The position numbers and the translations under genes are program-made. The notes under the pieces are model-generated. The model was not told the origin of the DNA and made no database searches. It saw only the letters and a program-made list of their open reading frames with translations. From the NCBI GenBank assembly GCA_038209965.1, contig JBBQXF010000009.1:1-64000 (forward strand): 64,000 nucleotides of DNA, given 5' to 3'. Positions 38,350 to 47,231 of this stretch are shown in pieces. Origin of the DNA: JALONO01 sp038209965. GTDB lineage: Bacteria; Bacteroidota; Bacteroidia; Cytophagales; Thermoflexibacteraceae. Each line of letters begins with the position of its first letter. The stretch's first letter is position 1.

Positions 38350-38787
38350 CTAGCCCTCGTTTTGGATGCTCAACCCTTCATGAACCAGCTCGATGCTCTC
38401 GATCATCACTTCATTGGCATCAGATTTCAAGTCACCGGGGGTCACTTTGTTGGGCCAAGCATTTTTCACTTTCCAGACAATGACTGGCTCATGCTTTTCA
38501 TTGAGGAGGCTGATGGTCAGGTCGCGCCGCTCAATGGAGTTGAGGGCCACGGTGTTCCACCACTTGAAAAAGTCATTGTCGCCCTTGAAACTGCCCCGCT
38601 TGAGGGTAATGTTGGAGAATTTTTGCATCCCCGGCATTTTGATTTTATGGTACTCGGGTGACACCCCGTCGCGGTACTCGATCACTTCGGTCTCGATATT
38701 CAGCCCGGAGACTTCGGTGAACCCGATCCGGGCTCCGCCCCACTCGACTTGAAAATGGAATTTGGGCAATGGATAAGTTGTGGCCAT
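38350..38787 (-). CDS. eCIS inner tube protein (Afp1-like)
   Basis: 145 residues: FHFQVEWGGARIGFTEVSGL, YRDGVSPEYHKIKMPGM, ITLKRGSFKGDNDFFKWW, LTISLLNEKHEPVIVWKVKN and IESIELVHEGL. This is the canonical Hcp-like gp19 tube family. It polymerises as hexamer rings inside the sheath. It follows the sheath gene by 26 bases and is almost joined to the second tube gene. Confidence 0.94.
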   Translation of the reverse strand: MATTYPLPKFHFQVEWGGARIGFTEVSGLNIETEVIEYRDGVSPEYHKIKMPGMQKFSNITLKRGSFKGDNDFFKWWNTVALNSIERRDLTISLLNEKHEPVIVWKVKNAWPNKVTPGDLKSDANEVMIESIELVHEGLSIQNEG

Positions 38788-38813
38788 TGTAACGTTGGTT
38801 TAGTGGTTTGGAT

Positions 38814-40244
38814 TTAGCTTTCTTGCATTTTGTGGGAGAAGCGCAGCACAATAAATTCGGCCGGCCTGACCACGGCCATCCCGATCTCGACGATCATGAT
38901 GCCATTGAGCACGTCTTGGGCGGTCATGGTTTGGCCCAGGCCGACCCGCACGAAGAATGCCTGTTCGGTTTTGGCCCCGGCCAGTGCCCCGGCCCGCCAT
39001 TGAAGGGTGAGAAAATTCTCGATCATGGCCCGCACTTTGACCCAGGTATTGGCATCGTTGGGCTCGAACACGAATTGCCCCGAAGCCTTTTTGACCGATT
39101 CTTCCACCATGTTGTAAAACCGTCGCACCGGCACGTAACGCCATTCGTTGTCGTTGCCCGCCAAGGTGCGCGCGCCCCACACCAAGGTGCCCTTGCCCGT
39201 GAAGGCCCGGATGGCGTTCACCGATTTGCCAGCGGTCACATCCACATTGATCCCTTCTTGTTCTTTATCGTTGATAAAATGGCTCGGCCCGATCACATAG
39301 TTGAGGCTCACATTGGCCGGCGCTTTCCAAACCCCCCGGGAGCTGTCCACCGCGGCATAAATGCCCACCACAGCGGCACTGGGCGGCAAGAGGTTGGTAA
39401 TATTGGCAATGGCCAACAAAGCCTGCGATTTGAGGGCGCCATTGGTTACCCCCGACAAGGTGACGGCATCAAATGGGCCCGCCCCGCCCCCAACGACGGT
39501 ATGGTCAATGGCAACGGTGGCTTCGTCATATTCAAAATCAATGACCGTTTGGAGATAAGGCGTGTAGGCCGCCCCATACTTGAGGTTGTTGATCCCCACT
39601 TGGTTGCCACGGAAATCAGTGACGGCGGTGCTGGCCGAGCTGGTCATGTCATCGATTTTCACGTCCATTACCACGAACCGGTCTTGGAGCAAGGCTGCTT
39701 GGGCCAGGGCGTCATTGTGGAGCGATTGCAAGTCTCCGTCCGACAAGGCAATGGCCTCGGGAAAAACGAGTAAAGTTGGCTCGTCGATCTTGCCGATTTC
39801 TTCCAAGCCCCGGCGCAAGCCCGCTCCGGTGGCTGTGCCGAACGCAATGGTTCCCGTTTGGGGCCCCACTGAAACGATGTAACAGGCTCCGCCGCCATTG
39901 CCAAAAAACAATTGCATGGCGTAATAAAGGAAATTTTTGGAACGAGTGGCCGGGTCAATATCAGCGATCACCTTGGTGCCTGTGGCACTTTCGGTGATTT
40001 TGACCGTGATACTGGCCCCTTCCTTGGAGGCTTTGCCAAAATACTGTTCATATTCCAGTAGCGAGGTGATGCGAAAGGGGACATTGGTCAGATCGCCGGG
40101 GACTCGCAAGTTTGCCCGCTCTGTGTAGCCAATAAAGGCCGGGATGGCGGTCTCGACTTGCGCCACCGAAGGCGGGAACAGCGCGACCTCATCGATGTAA
40201 ACGCCGGGCGTTTTGAGCGAAGCCAAATTTAGGGTGCTTGCCAT
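38814..40244 (-). CDS. eCIS contractile sheath protein (Afp2-4-like)
   Basis: 476 residues from the ATG giving MASTLNLASLKTPGVYIDEV. The N-terminal TPGVYI arm with FIGYTERA, and the C-terminal block LVWGARTLAGNDNEWRYV followed by VRRFYNMVEESVKKA and the final FIVLRFSHKM, are typical of contractile sheath proteins. The N- and C-terminal arms mesh neighbouring rings. Only one sheath gene is present, against three in Afp and PVC, so this copy must build the whole sheath including the baseplate-proximal layer. Confidence 0.95.
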   Translation of the reverse strand: MASTLNLASLKTPGVYIDEVALFPPSVAQVETAIPAFIGYTERANLRVPGDLTNVPFRITSLLEYEQYFGKASKEGASITVKITESATGTKVIADIDPATRSKNFLYYAMQLFFGNGGGACYIVSVGPQTGTIAFGTATGAGLRRGLEEIGKIDEPTLLVFPEAIALSDGDLQSLHNDALAQAALLQDRFVVMDVKIDDMTSSASTAVTDFRGNQVGINNLKYGAAYTPYLQTVIDFEYDEATVAIDHTVVGGGAGPFDAVTLSGVTNGALKSQALLAIANITNLLPPSAAVVGIYAAVDSSRGVWKAPANVSLNYVIGPSHFINDKEQEGINVDVTAGKSVNAIRAFTGKGTLVWGARTLAGNDNEWRYVPVRRFYNMVEESVKKASGQFVFEPNDANTWVKVRAMIENFLTLQWRAGALAGAKTEQAFFVRVGLGQTMTAQDVLNGIMIVEIGMAVVRPAEFIVLRFSHKMQES

Positions 40245-40267
40245 ACAATGAATGGTTTTGGGTAAAA

Positions 40268-41068
40268 TCAATAAATGGTAGAATAAAATTTTCCATCGGC
40301 CTCCCGGTAGGCCGTAGTGGCCGGGCCCGGATTGGGCAACGCTTTGTCACCGCTGCTCAGGGCAATGCGCCCATGCTGTACCAGTCCAAACGAACCCAAA
40401 CTGGCGGCTTGGTACTGCCAAACGGTGACCCGGTTGAGCAGGACAATGCGAAATACCTGGTCTGTTTCGGGTTGTCCTCCGCCGTCGAGCAGGGAAAGCC
40501 CCAGGGTAGGGTTGTGTACAATATTTACCAAGCCAAATACAGGCGCGTTGGTAGCTTCGGCCGTATCGCGGGCCTTGAGCTCGTCGGGCACACTGCCCAA
40601 TGTACCGCCCGCATTGAGCAAATTGGTTCCCGCCTTGTTTTGGAGCCAGGCAACTTGCCCGCCTTTGGCCAAACTGTTCATCGTGGCCAATGACAACTCG
40701 GTGTAGAGCGGAAAGAAGCCATCGATCAGCGAAATGGCGAACGTCAGGGCCAACCCCTCGGCCAAGGGGATTTGGGGCTTGCCGAGCGGATCAACCGACA
40801 CTCCGACCTGAAAACCATCGGGCAAAGGCGCAAAGATCAACCGCTGATTGCGCAACCGCAGTTGGGTGGCTGGCGTCGGCTGGATGGCCCAAAAACTTTT
40901 CACGTCATAGTTGGCCCGCACCAAGCGCAATTCTGCCAATTTTTTAAGTTCATCGGCACTAGGTACGGCTGGGGCAAAATCATACGGAGTTTGGCCCACG
41001 TCAAGGAAATAGCGGTGCAACACCTCCACTTTGAACAACCGGCGATAACCGATCAGGAATTTTTCCAT
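40268..41068 (-). CDS. Unknown eCIS-associated protein (266 aa)
   Basis: 266 residues starting MEKFLIGYRRLFKVEVLHRY, with FLDVG soon after. There is no recognised enzyme motif, signal peptide or membrane helix. It is mostly predicted beta strand with Leu-rich stretches (LALTFAISLIDGFFPLYTEL). It lies between the tail-terminator and sheath genes with gaps of 10 and 23 bases, so it is certainly part of the operon. I have a general recollection of similar ORFs in this slot of Bacteroidota eCIS loci. A structural role at the distal end or as sheath chaperone is only a guess. Confidence 0.7.
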   Translation of the reverse strand: MEKFLIGYRRLFKVEVLHRYFLDVGQTPYDFAPAVPSADELKKLAELRLVRANYDVKSFWAIQPTPATQLRLRNQRLIFAPLPDGFQVGVSVDPLGKPQIPLAEGLALTFAISLIDGFFPLYTELSLATMNSLAKGGQVAWLQNKAGTNLLNAGGTLGSVPDELKARDTAEATNAPVFGLVNIVHNPTLGLSLLDGGGQPETDQVFRIVLLNRVTVWQYQAASLGSFGLVQHGRIALSSGDKALPNPGPATTAYREADGKFYSTIY

Positions 41069-41078
41069 ACTATCTTAT

Positions 41079-41669
41079 TTAATTTTCCACAATCCGTCCC
41101 CCTATATTTCCCTCGATGGTCATGATGGCAGACCCGCTGCCCACTGGTTCTTGCGCCTGCTCTTCCACTACCCGCACTTTATAGAGCACGAAAGGTACTT
41201 GTTTGCCGCCAAGCGTGCCCCAGAGTTGGTTCATGCGCTCGAAGGATAGCGAACAAAGTTCAACCGAAACCCGCAAGCCGACTGCTTGCGGGTCGAGCAG
41301 GCCCGTAGCATTGGGCGAATTGGCCAGGGAAAACACATTCTTTTGCTGAAAACACTGCACTGCCCGGCCCAAGCTTTTGAGCGCAGTAGTGTAGGTTTCG
41401 CTCGTGCTGTACGTGGCACAAACCAAAACATACAAGTTCAGAAAGACGGGTGGGTTGACCAGATCAAACCCGCCCATCGCATTGCGCTGATATGGGCTGC
41501 CGTTTTTGAGGGCGTGTTCCTCCTCGGTATTGACTAGGCCGATCAGGATTTTGCCCGGCTCCGAGGTGGTGGCGGGGCTACCAAACTGCACGACCGAGGT
41601 GTTGCCCAAAAAAGGCTTCACGTAAGTATCCAGCTCACTGCGGAGAAGTTCCAATGCTTCAAAAATCAT
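41079..41669 (-). CDS. eCIS tail terminator, DUF4255 (Afp16-like)
   Basis: 196 residues from the ATG giving MIFEALELLRSELDTYVKPF; the open frame extends 17 codons further without support. DUF4255 (Pvc16_N) features include KILIGLVNTEEEHALKN, FLNLYVLVCATYSTSETYTT and VELCSLSFERMNQLWGTLGG. Afp16 caps the growing tube and fixes particle length. It is the promoter-proximal gene of the operon here. Confidence 0.93.
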   Translation of the reverse strand: MIFEALELLRSELDTYVKPFLGNTSVVQFGSPATTSEPGKILIGLVNTEEEHALKNGSPYQRNAMGGFDLVNPPVFLNLYVLVCATYSTSETYTTALKSLGRAVQCFQQKNVFSLANSPNATGLLDPQAVGLRVSVELCSLSFERMNQLWGTLGGKQVPFVLYKVRVVEEQAQEPVGSGSAIMTIEGNIGGRIVEN

Positions 41670-41997
41670 GATCCAGATGATTAAAAATGGACGACCGAAA
41701 AACTGCTTAATGGCGAACAATCACCAATCGCAGATTGAGCATAACCAAAATACTACTGTTGAGTAGTGACTAGGGACAGGACAAATTACCTATTTTGGGG
41801 AAGTAAGAAGTGGTGCCCCGGGCGGAGCATGGAGATTGGGTAAATTCATGGGAAGATGCAGGTTTAGTTCAGCTATATTTTCAAAGTAAAATAAAAGCTT
41901 CGTCATAACCAAACTTTTTACAATAAATATTGCAAAAAGTTTGGCCAAAACGGGCTGCACTTTGTTAAAAATATAGTTGGACTTGACCAAGAGGCCA
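41670..41997. other. Intergenic region upstream of the eCIS operon
   Basis: About 330 bases, AT-rich, between the starts of the eCIS operon and the end of the helicase gene. It should hold the eCIS promoter. On the minus strand a near-consensus GTATTTTGG occurs about 85 bases before the first ATG, but its TA is one base out of register with TAnnTTTG and no matching TTTG lies at the right distance, so I do not call a promoter. No operator repeats were noticed. Confidence 0.4.
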
Positions 41998-43257
41998 CTA
42001 TTTGGTGGGTGAGTGCCGCCCCGATCCGTTGGATCTGGGCTTTTGACCACCTTTGCCCTTGCCCTGAAAAGGTTTTTTGCTAAATTTCTTGGCTGGCGCT
42101 TGGTTGGGATCGTAGGCGGGGGCTTCGCCTAGGCTGTCGGGCAGTGGGAGTTTGACAATCGCCCGGCCAATGAGCCGCTCGATGGCAGCAAATTTGCGCT
42201 GGTCCCGTTCGTTGATGAACGTGATGGCCGTGCCGGTGGTCTCGGCCCGGGCAGTGCGCCCAATGCGGTGGACGTAATCTTCGGGGTCGTGTGGGGCGTT
42301 AAAATTGACCACCAAACTGATGCCTTCCACATCAATACCACGCGATAGGATGTCGGTCCCGATGAGCATGGGCAGGGTCTTGTTCTTAAATTCGCGCAGG
42401 ATCACCTCACGCTCTTGCTGCTCTAAGTCAGAGTGGAATGCTTTGGCGATCAGGCCGGCCCGGCGCAGTTCATTGTCCAGTTGCTTGACACTCTCTTTTG
42501 TCGAGGCAAACACGATGACGCTGGGGAAATCGCCCCCTTTCAAAATATGCTTGAGCAGTTTGATCTTCTGATGGTCGTGGACCATGTACACTTGTTGCAA
42601 TATGCCTTCGGCTGGTTTGGCAATGGCAATGCTGATTTGTTCCGGCTCAATCAAAATAGTATTGGCCAAGGTACGGATCTTGGGCGGCATGGTGGCCGAG
42701 AACAACAGCGTTTGCCGCTGGCGGGGCAAGTAGCTGATGATGCGCAGTATGTCTTCGTAGAAACCCATGTCCAGCATCCGGTCGGCTTCGTCGAGCACCA
42801 AGTGCTTGAGGTGCTTGAAATTGATGGCCCCGATTTGGAGCAGGGCAATGAGCCGGCCCGGGGTGGCGATCACAATGTCACTGCCCTCGACCAAGGCTTT
42901 TTGCTGCTGGTTCCACACGGCCCCGCTGCCGCCCCCATATACGGGAATGGAACTCACGCCCGTAAAGTAGGCCAAGCCTTCCACTTGCTGGTCGATCTGC
43001 ACGGCCAGTTCACGGGTGGGCGAAAGGACCAAGGTGGTCAGGTGGCGTTCTTCAGTCGGAGTGTTGAGGATTTTGTGCAAAATGGGCAGCAAGTAGGCGG
43101 CAGTTTTCCCGGTGCCAGTTTGGGCACAAGCAATCAAATCTTTGTTGGCCAGAATGAGGGGGATGCTCTGGGCTTGGATCGGGGTTGGTTTGGTATAGCC
43201 CATCGAGGACAGCCCGTCCGCCAAGCGCGGGTCAAAATCAAAATCGGAGAAAGTCAA
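41998..43257 (-). CDS. DEAD-box RNA helicase (RhlE-like)
   Basis: 419 residues. Q-motif GYTKPTPIQAQSIPL, motif I AQTGTGKTAAYLLP, Ia SPTRELAVQ, II VLDEADRMLDMGF, III FSATMP, V GTDILSRGIDVEG, VI YVHRIGRTARAE. A short basic tail (KKPFQGKGKGGQKPRSNGSG) would bind RNA. RhlE-type helicases assist ribosome assembly and mRNA turnover, often at low temperature. A -7-like TATCTTTG lies on the minus strand at 43297-43304, about 40 bases before the start, without a clear -33 partner. Confidence 0.95.
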   Translation of the reverse strand: MTFSDFDFDPRLADGLSSMGYTKPTPIQAQSIPLILANKDLIACAQTGTGKTAAYLLPILHKILNTPTEERHLTTLVLSPTRELAVQIDQQVEGLAYFTGVSSIPVYGGGSGAVWNQQQKALVEGSDIVIATPGRLIALLQIGAINFKHLKHLVLDEADRMLDMGFYEDILRIISYLPRQRQTLLFSATMPPKIRTLANTILIEPEQISIAIAKPAEGILQQVYMVHDHQKIKLLKHILKGGDFPSVIVFASTKESVKQLDNELRRAGLIAKAFHSDLEQQEREVILREFKNKTLPMLIGTDILSRGIDVEGISLVVNFNAPHDPEDYVHRIGRTARAETTGTAITFINERDQRKFAAIERLIGRAIVKLPLPDSLGEAPAYDPNQAPAKKFSKKPFQGKGKGGQKPRSNGSGRHSPTK

Positions 43258-43448
43258 TGAAAATTCCAGTTAAATGGTGTATCGAGTATGTGGTTCAAAG
43301 ATAATACAATTTAGTTGTTTTTCATTGGTTTTTCCCTTGTGAACGGGGCTGGGCCGCCCAAATTTTGGCTGTTGGAGTGCCAAACCGAATTTATTTTGCG
43401 AACTTCCCCAAATTTACTTACTTTCAAGCCCACTAAACCTAGTCTTGT

Positions 43449-43703
43449 ATGAATCCACTGTTCACCGTCTTGTTACAGGCTGCCCAGTCGGCCCCGGTCT
43501 ATGAGAAAGGCATCCTCGGCACCCTGGTATTTTCCAGTATTGGCTTGGTCATGTCCATCATCGCTTATAAAATCATTGACCTGCTCATTCCCGGCCACAT
43601 GTCCAAGCAAATTGCCGAAGACAAAAACTTGGCGGTGGGAGTGGTGGCGGCGGCCATGATTCTGGGCATCTGCATCATTATTGCTGCTTCCATTGCTGGC
43701 TAG
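43449..43703 (+). CDS. DUF350 small membrane protein
   Basis: 84 residues with two hydrophobic helices (about 22-48 and 62-83). Family features are IAYKIIDLLIPGHMSKQIAE followed by DKNLAVGVVAAAMILGICII, the repeat-like pattern of DUF350. It is an inner-membrane protein of unknown function. It sits 33 bases upstream of a membrane-fused spermidine synthase, a pairing repeatedly found with DUF350, which suggests a shared membrane function. Confidence 0.9.
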   Translation: MNPLFTVLLQAAQSAPVYEKGILGTLVFSSIGLVMSIIAYKIIDLLIPGHMSKQIAEDKNLAVGVVAAAMILGICIIIAASIAG

Positions 43704-43736
43704 CCAGTTTTCTTTGTCCTCCTAGATTTTAAAGCT

Positions 43737-45338
43737 TTGGCCTCTCAACTGCCCGAAAAATCGGCGGACTTGCCCATCTTGCTCGTGTCGGTGTTTATCA
43801 TTGCTACTTGCGGGATCCTGTACGAACTGCTGATCAGCAGCATTTCCTCCTACTTTCTGGGCAGTAGCATTCTTCAGTTTTCGCTCACCATCGGTCTGTT
43901 CATGTTTTTCATGGGCGTGGGATCATACCTGACCCGATTTGTGAACGACCACTTGTTGGACACGTTCATCACCATCGAGATCCTGCTGGGCCTGGTGGGT
44001 GGGCTATCAGCGATCATCCTCTATTTCAGCTATTCACTCACCGAACATTACTATTTGGTGGCTTTTGCGCTCATTGCGGCCCTGGGCACTTTCATTGGGC
44101 TGGAAATCCCGCTGGTGACCCGGCTGGTCAAAGATCACGCCACCCTCAAGGACACCATTGCCCAAGTGCTATCGTTCGACTATGTGGGCGCACTGGTGGC
44201 TTCCATCCTGTTCCCCTTGGTGCTGCTGCCGTATTTGGGCACTATGCGCACTTCGTTCTTGGTCGGGATCCTCAACTTGGGGGTGGCCTATTTCAATGCC
44301 CAAGTGTTTGGCCCGCAGCTCCGGCACGGCAAGCGCCAGCGGCAGGCCGCCGGCGGTTTGATGATCGCGCTGGGCATCGGCTTCTTCTATTCGTTCCAGA
44401 TCAACACGTTTTTTGAGCAGTTTGTCTATCAGGATGAGATTGTGCTCACCAAACAGTCGCCCTACCAACGCCTCGTGCTCACCAAGTGGAACCAAGACCT
44501 GCGGTTGTTCATTGATGGGGCATTGCAGTTTTCCACCACCGACGAGTACCGCTACCATGAACCGCTGATCCACGTGCCCATGGCCCTTGCCAACAACCGC
44601 GAGCGGGTGCTGATCCTCGGGGGCGGCGACGGGCTGGCCGTCCGAGAAATGCTCAAATACTCCGATGTGGGGCAGATCGAAGTGGTGGACTTGGATCCCG
44701 AAATGACCAACCTGGCCAAGGACAACCCCCTGTTCCAAAAAATCAATGGCCGGGCGTTCAGCCACCCCAAAGTGCAGATCCACAATGTGGATGCGTTCAA
44801 GTTCATCGAGCAGTCGTCCCAGTTGTATTCGGTCATCATCATCGACCTGCCCGATCCAAAAGGCCCCGAAATTGGTAAATTGTATTCCAAGGAATTTTAT
44901 AAAATGGTACAAAAAAGATTGGCCAAGGATGGGATCATGGTCACCCAAGCCACATCGCCCTATTTTGCCAATCCCGCTTTTTGGTGCATTTCCCACACAT
45001 TGCAGGAAGTTTTTCCGTTTGTCAAACCATACCAAACCTACGTGCCCTCTTTTGGGCAGTGGGGCTTCCTGCTGGCCGCGAACCAGTCGCCGATGCCCAA
45101 CAGTGCCTTGGCCGAAGTGGCCGATCCCGACGACCGATTGGCCAAATATATTTATCAACGGCTCACTAAATGGATAACGGGCAAACAACTCCGCTATTTG
45201 GACGAAGATGTGCTGTCCACTTTGTTCGTCTTTGACAATGACAGTGGCGAAGAGGGCAAAGACAGCGTGAAAGTGAACACGCTCGATAGCCAAATCCTCA
45301 TTCAGTACTACGAACAAAGCCTAAAAGAGTGGCAATAA
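43737..45338 (+). CDS. speE: Membrane-fused spermidine synthase-like protein
   Basis: 533 residues. The N-terminal 215 residues hold about six or seven membrane helices (VFIIATCGILYELLISSISS, FMGVGSYLTRFV), with a shorter helix near 219. The C-terminal half is an aminopropyltransferase domain: LILGGGDGLAVREMLKY, VVDLDPEMTNLA, NVDAFKFIE and IIIDLPDPKGPEIGKLYSKE. Such fusions are annotated as polyamine aminopropyltransferases, but the substrate and product are not established. The start shown is a TTG (MASQLPEKS); no closer ATG fits before the first helix. It is cotranscribed with DUF350. Confidence 0.88.
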   Translation: MASQLPEKSADLPILLVSVFIIATCGILYELLISSISSYFLGSSILQFSLTIGLFMFFMGVGSYLTRFVNDHLLDTFITIEILLGLVGGLSAIILYFSYSLTEHYYLVAFALIAALGTFIGLEIPLVTRLVKDHATLKDTIAQVLSFDYVGALVASILFPLVLLPYLGTMRTSFLVGILNLGVAYFNAQVFGPQLRHGKRQRQAAGGLMIALGIGFFYSFQINTFFEQFVYQDEIVLTKQSPYQRLVLTKWNQDLRLFIDGALQFSTTDEYRYHEPLIHVPMALANNRERVLILGGGDGLAVREMLKYSDVGQIEVVDLDPEMTNLAKDNPLFQKINGRAFSHPKVQIHNVDAFKFIEQSSQLYSVIIIDLPDPKGPEIGKLYSKEFYKMVQKRLAKDGIMVTQATSPYFANPAFWCISHTLQEVFPFVKPYQTYVPSFGQWGFLLAANQSPMPNSALAEVADPDDRLAKYIYQRLTKWITGKQLRYLDEDVLSTLFVFDNDSGEEGKDSVKVNTLDSQILIQYYEQSLKEWQ

Positions 45339-45456
45339 GCAGATAACTGACCCAAATTGCCCTACTTCTTTGCAAATCAGCCCGCCAATTTTTACTTTTG
45401 GGTTTACCGCTTATATTTGTTCTCAATCACTACCACACTTTTAACCAACAGCAAAA

Positions 45457-47151
45457 ATGGGATGCGCATCATGTGGGCCGGGCGGTTGTAGTAGCCAAGC
45501 CAAAAAGACGGCATCGGGGGCCAAAGTGACGGGTTGCCAGAACAACGGTACTTGTGGTACTTCGGGCTGTAACAAATTGAATGTTTTCGACTGGCTGGGC
45601 AATATGGAACTGCCCGGATCCCAGCGTTTTAATATCGTGGAAGTAAGGTTCAAGGGCGGGCGCAAGGATTTTTTTCGCAACTTGGCCAATGTGGAAACCA
45701 CCACCGGCGATGCCGTAGTGGTGGAAGGCACCAGTGGCTACCATATCGGTTATGTGAGTTTGCAGGGCGAACTGGTCCGCTTGCAGATGCTCAAGAAAAA
45801 GGTGAAGGACGACGACGAGTTGAAATCCATTTACCGCTTGGCCACCGAGCGGGATTTGGACAAGTACCACGAAACCCAGAACCGCGAGCTGCCCACGCTC
45901 TTCCGCACCCGCGAGATTGCCAAAGAACTCAAAATGAACATGAAACTCTCCGATGTGGAGTTTCAGGCCGACAATACCAAGGCCACGTTCTTTTACTCGG
46001 CCGATGATCGGGTCGATTTCCGCGAGCTGATCAAAATGCTGGCGGGCGAATTCAAGATCCGGGTCGAGATGCGCCAGATCAGCCTGCGCCAAGAAGCCAG
46101 CCGCCTCGGGGGCATTGGCGTATGCGGGCGCGAGCTGTGCTGCTCTACTTGGCTGACCGATTTCAAGAGTGTGTCCACGGCAGCGGCCCGTTACCAAAAC
46201 CTCTCGCTCAACCCGAGCAAGCTTTCTGGGCAATGTGGCCGCCTCAAATGCTGCCTCAACTACGAACTGGAAACGTACTTGGATGCCTTGGTGGACATTC
46301 CCAAAATCGATAAACCACTGTTGACCGCCAAAGGCGAAGCGCATTTGCAGAAGACTGACATTTTCCGCAAGATGATGTGGTTCAGCTACGATACCGAGAG
46401 CACTTGGTATCCGCTAACGGCCGATCGGGTCAAAGAGATCCAAGAACTCAACCAACAGGGCGTAACTGTGGCCAACTTGGTGCCCGACGCTGATCTGGTG
46501 CCCAAAGCCAACACCTCGCCCGATCCCGGAGCCAAGCCCGACTCGTGGGTGATGGACCAGTATGACGAAAGCCGACTAAACCGGACCAATGGCAACAACC
46601 AGAAACAGCGCAACAAGAAAAAACGCCGCCCCGAAGGATCGGCCAGTTTGCCGATTATCAACACTCCCGAAGCAAAACTGATGGGAGAAAACGACAACCC
46701 GCCACCACCAGTGGCCAAGAGCGAAGGCAGGGAAACTGGGAACCGCAACAATCGGCAGCAACGCGGCAACAATAACCGCAACAACCCCAATAAGGAAAGC
46801 AACCCCAACAAGGATCCCAATAAGGAAAGCACCCCGAGCACCGAAAGTGTGCCCCCCAACAAAGAAAACGCCAACCCTGCCCGGGATCAAAACCGTAACC
46901 GCGACCAGAACCGCCGCCACGAAAACAATCGGAGGGGGGATCAAAACCGCAACGCCCCGCCCAAAAACCAGAAAAACGAAAGCATTGAAGGGGCGAAAAC
47001 TGGGCCGGAAAAAGAACCGTTGGTGCCAGGCGGCGAAGGGCGCAGTCCGCAGGTGACTTCACAAAAAGGCAACGATGCCAACCGCAACCGGAACAACAAC
47101 CGCAACCGGAACAACGGCAACAGTAATAACCCGCCGAAGAAGGAAGAATAA
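45457..47151 (+). CDS. ricT: PSP1-domain protein, RicT/YaaT-like, with long Asn/Arg-rich tail
   Basis: 564 residues. The N-terminus is cysteine-rich (MGCASCGPGGCSS, then CGTSGC). The PSP1/RicT core (about 60-300) contains EVRFKGGRKDFF, IGVCGRELCCSTWL and SGQCGRLKCCLNYE, the conserved cysteines of the family. In Bacillus, RicT with RicA and RicF binds iron-sulfur clusters and directs RNase Y. The last 180 residues are low complexity, rich in Asn, Arg, Lys and Pro with repeated NKE/NRN units, and look disordered and RNA-binding. Bacteroidota members usually have some tail; this one is notable for length. A strong terminator follows. Confidence 0.88.
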   Translation: MGCASCGPGGCSSQAKKTASGAKVTGCQNNGTCGTSGCNKLNVFDWLGNMELPGSQRFNIVEVRFKGGRKDFFRNLANVETTTGDAVVVEGTSGYHIGYVSLQGELVRLQMLKKKVKDDDELKSIYRLATERDLDKYHETQNRELPTLFRTREIAKELKMNMKLSDVEFQADNTKATFFYSADDRVDFRELIKMLAGEFKIRVEMRQISLRQEASRLGGIGVCGRELCCSTWLTDFKSVSTAAARYQNLSLNPSKLSGQCGRLKCCLNYELETYLDALVDIPKIDKPLLTAKGEAHLQKTDIFRKMMWFSYDTESTWYPLTADRVKEIQELNQQGVTVANLVPDADLVPKANTSPDPGAKPDSWVMDQYDESRLNRTNGNNQKQRNKKKRRPEGSASLPIINTPEAKLMGENDNPPPPVAKSEGRETGNRNNRQQRGNNNRNNPNKESNPNKDPNKESTPSTESVPPNKENANPARDQNRNRDQNRRHENNRRGDQNRNAPPKNQKNESIEGAKTGPEKEPLVPGGEGRSPQVTSQKGNDANRNRNNNRNRNNGNSNNPPKKEE

Positions 47152-47187
47152 CCAAGTGCAGGGCCGGGGCAAGCTAATCGGTCTGAC

Positions 47188-47231
47188 AACAAAAGGTGGC
47201 GGCAAAAATGGATTTGCCGCCACCTTTTGTT
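47188..47231 (+). terminator. Terminator after ricT
   Basis: A perfect 19-bp inverted repeat (47188-47206 and 47213-47231) around a six-base loop. The core is GGTGGCGGCAAA, with an A-tract before and a T-tract after, so it should work in both directions. It begins 37 bases after the stop codon. Confidence 0.9.

Noticed and set aside
20808..41669. Prophage or type VI secretion system
   Set aside because: No capsid, portal, terminase, integrase or lysis genes; no TssB/C pair, TssJLM or ClpV. The DUF4255, DUF4157 and single AAA+ genes are eCIS markers.
44169..45317. 382-codon minus-strand frame
   Set aside because: Exact antisense of the spermidine-synthase fusion; shadow frame of a GC-rich gene.
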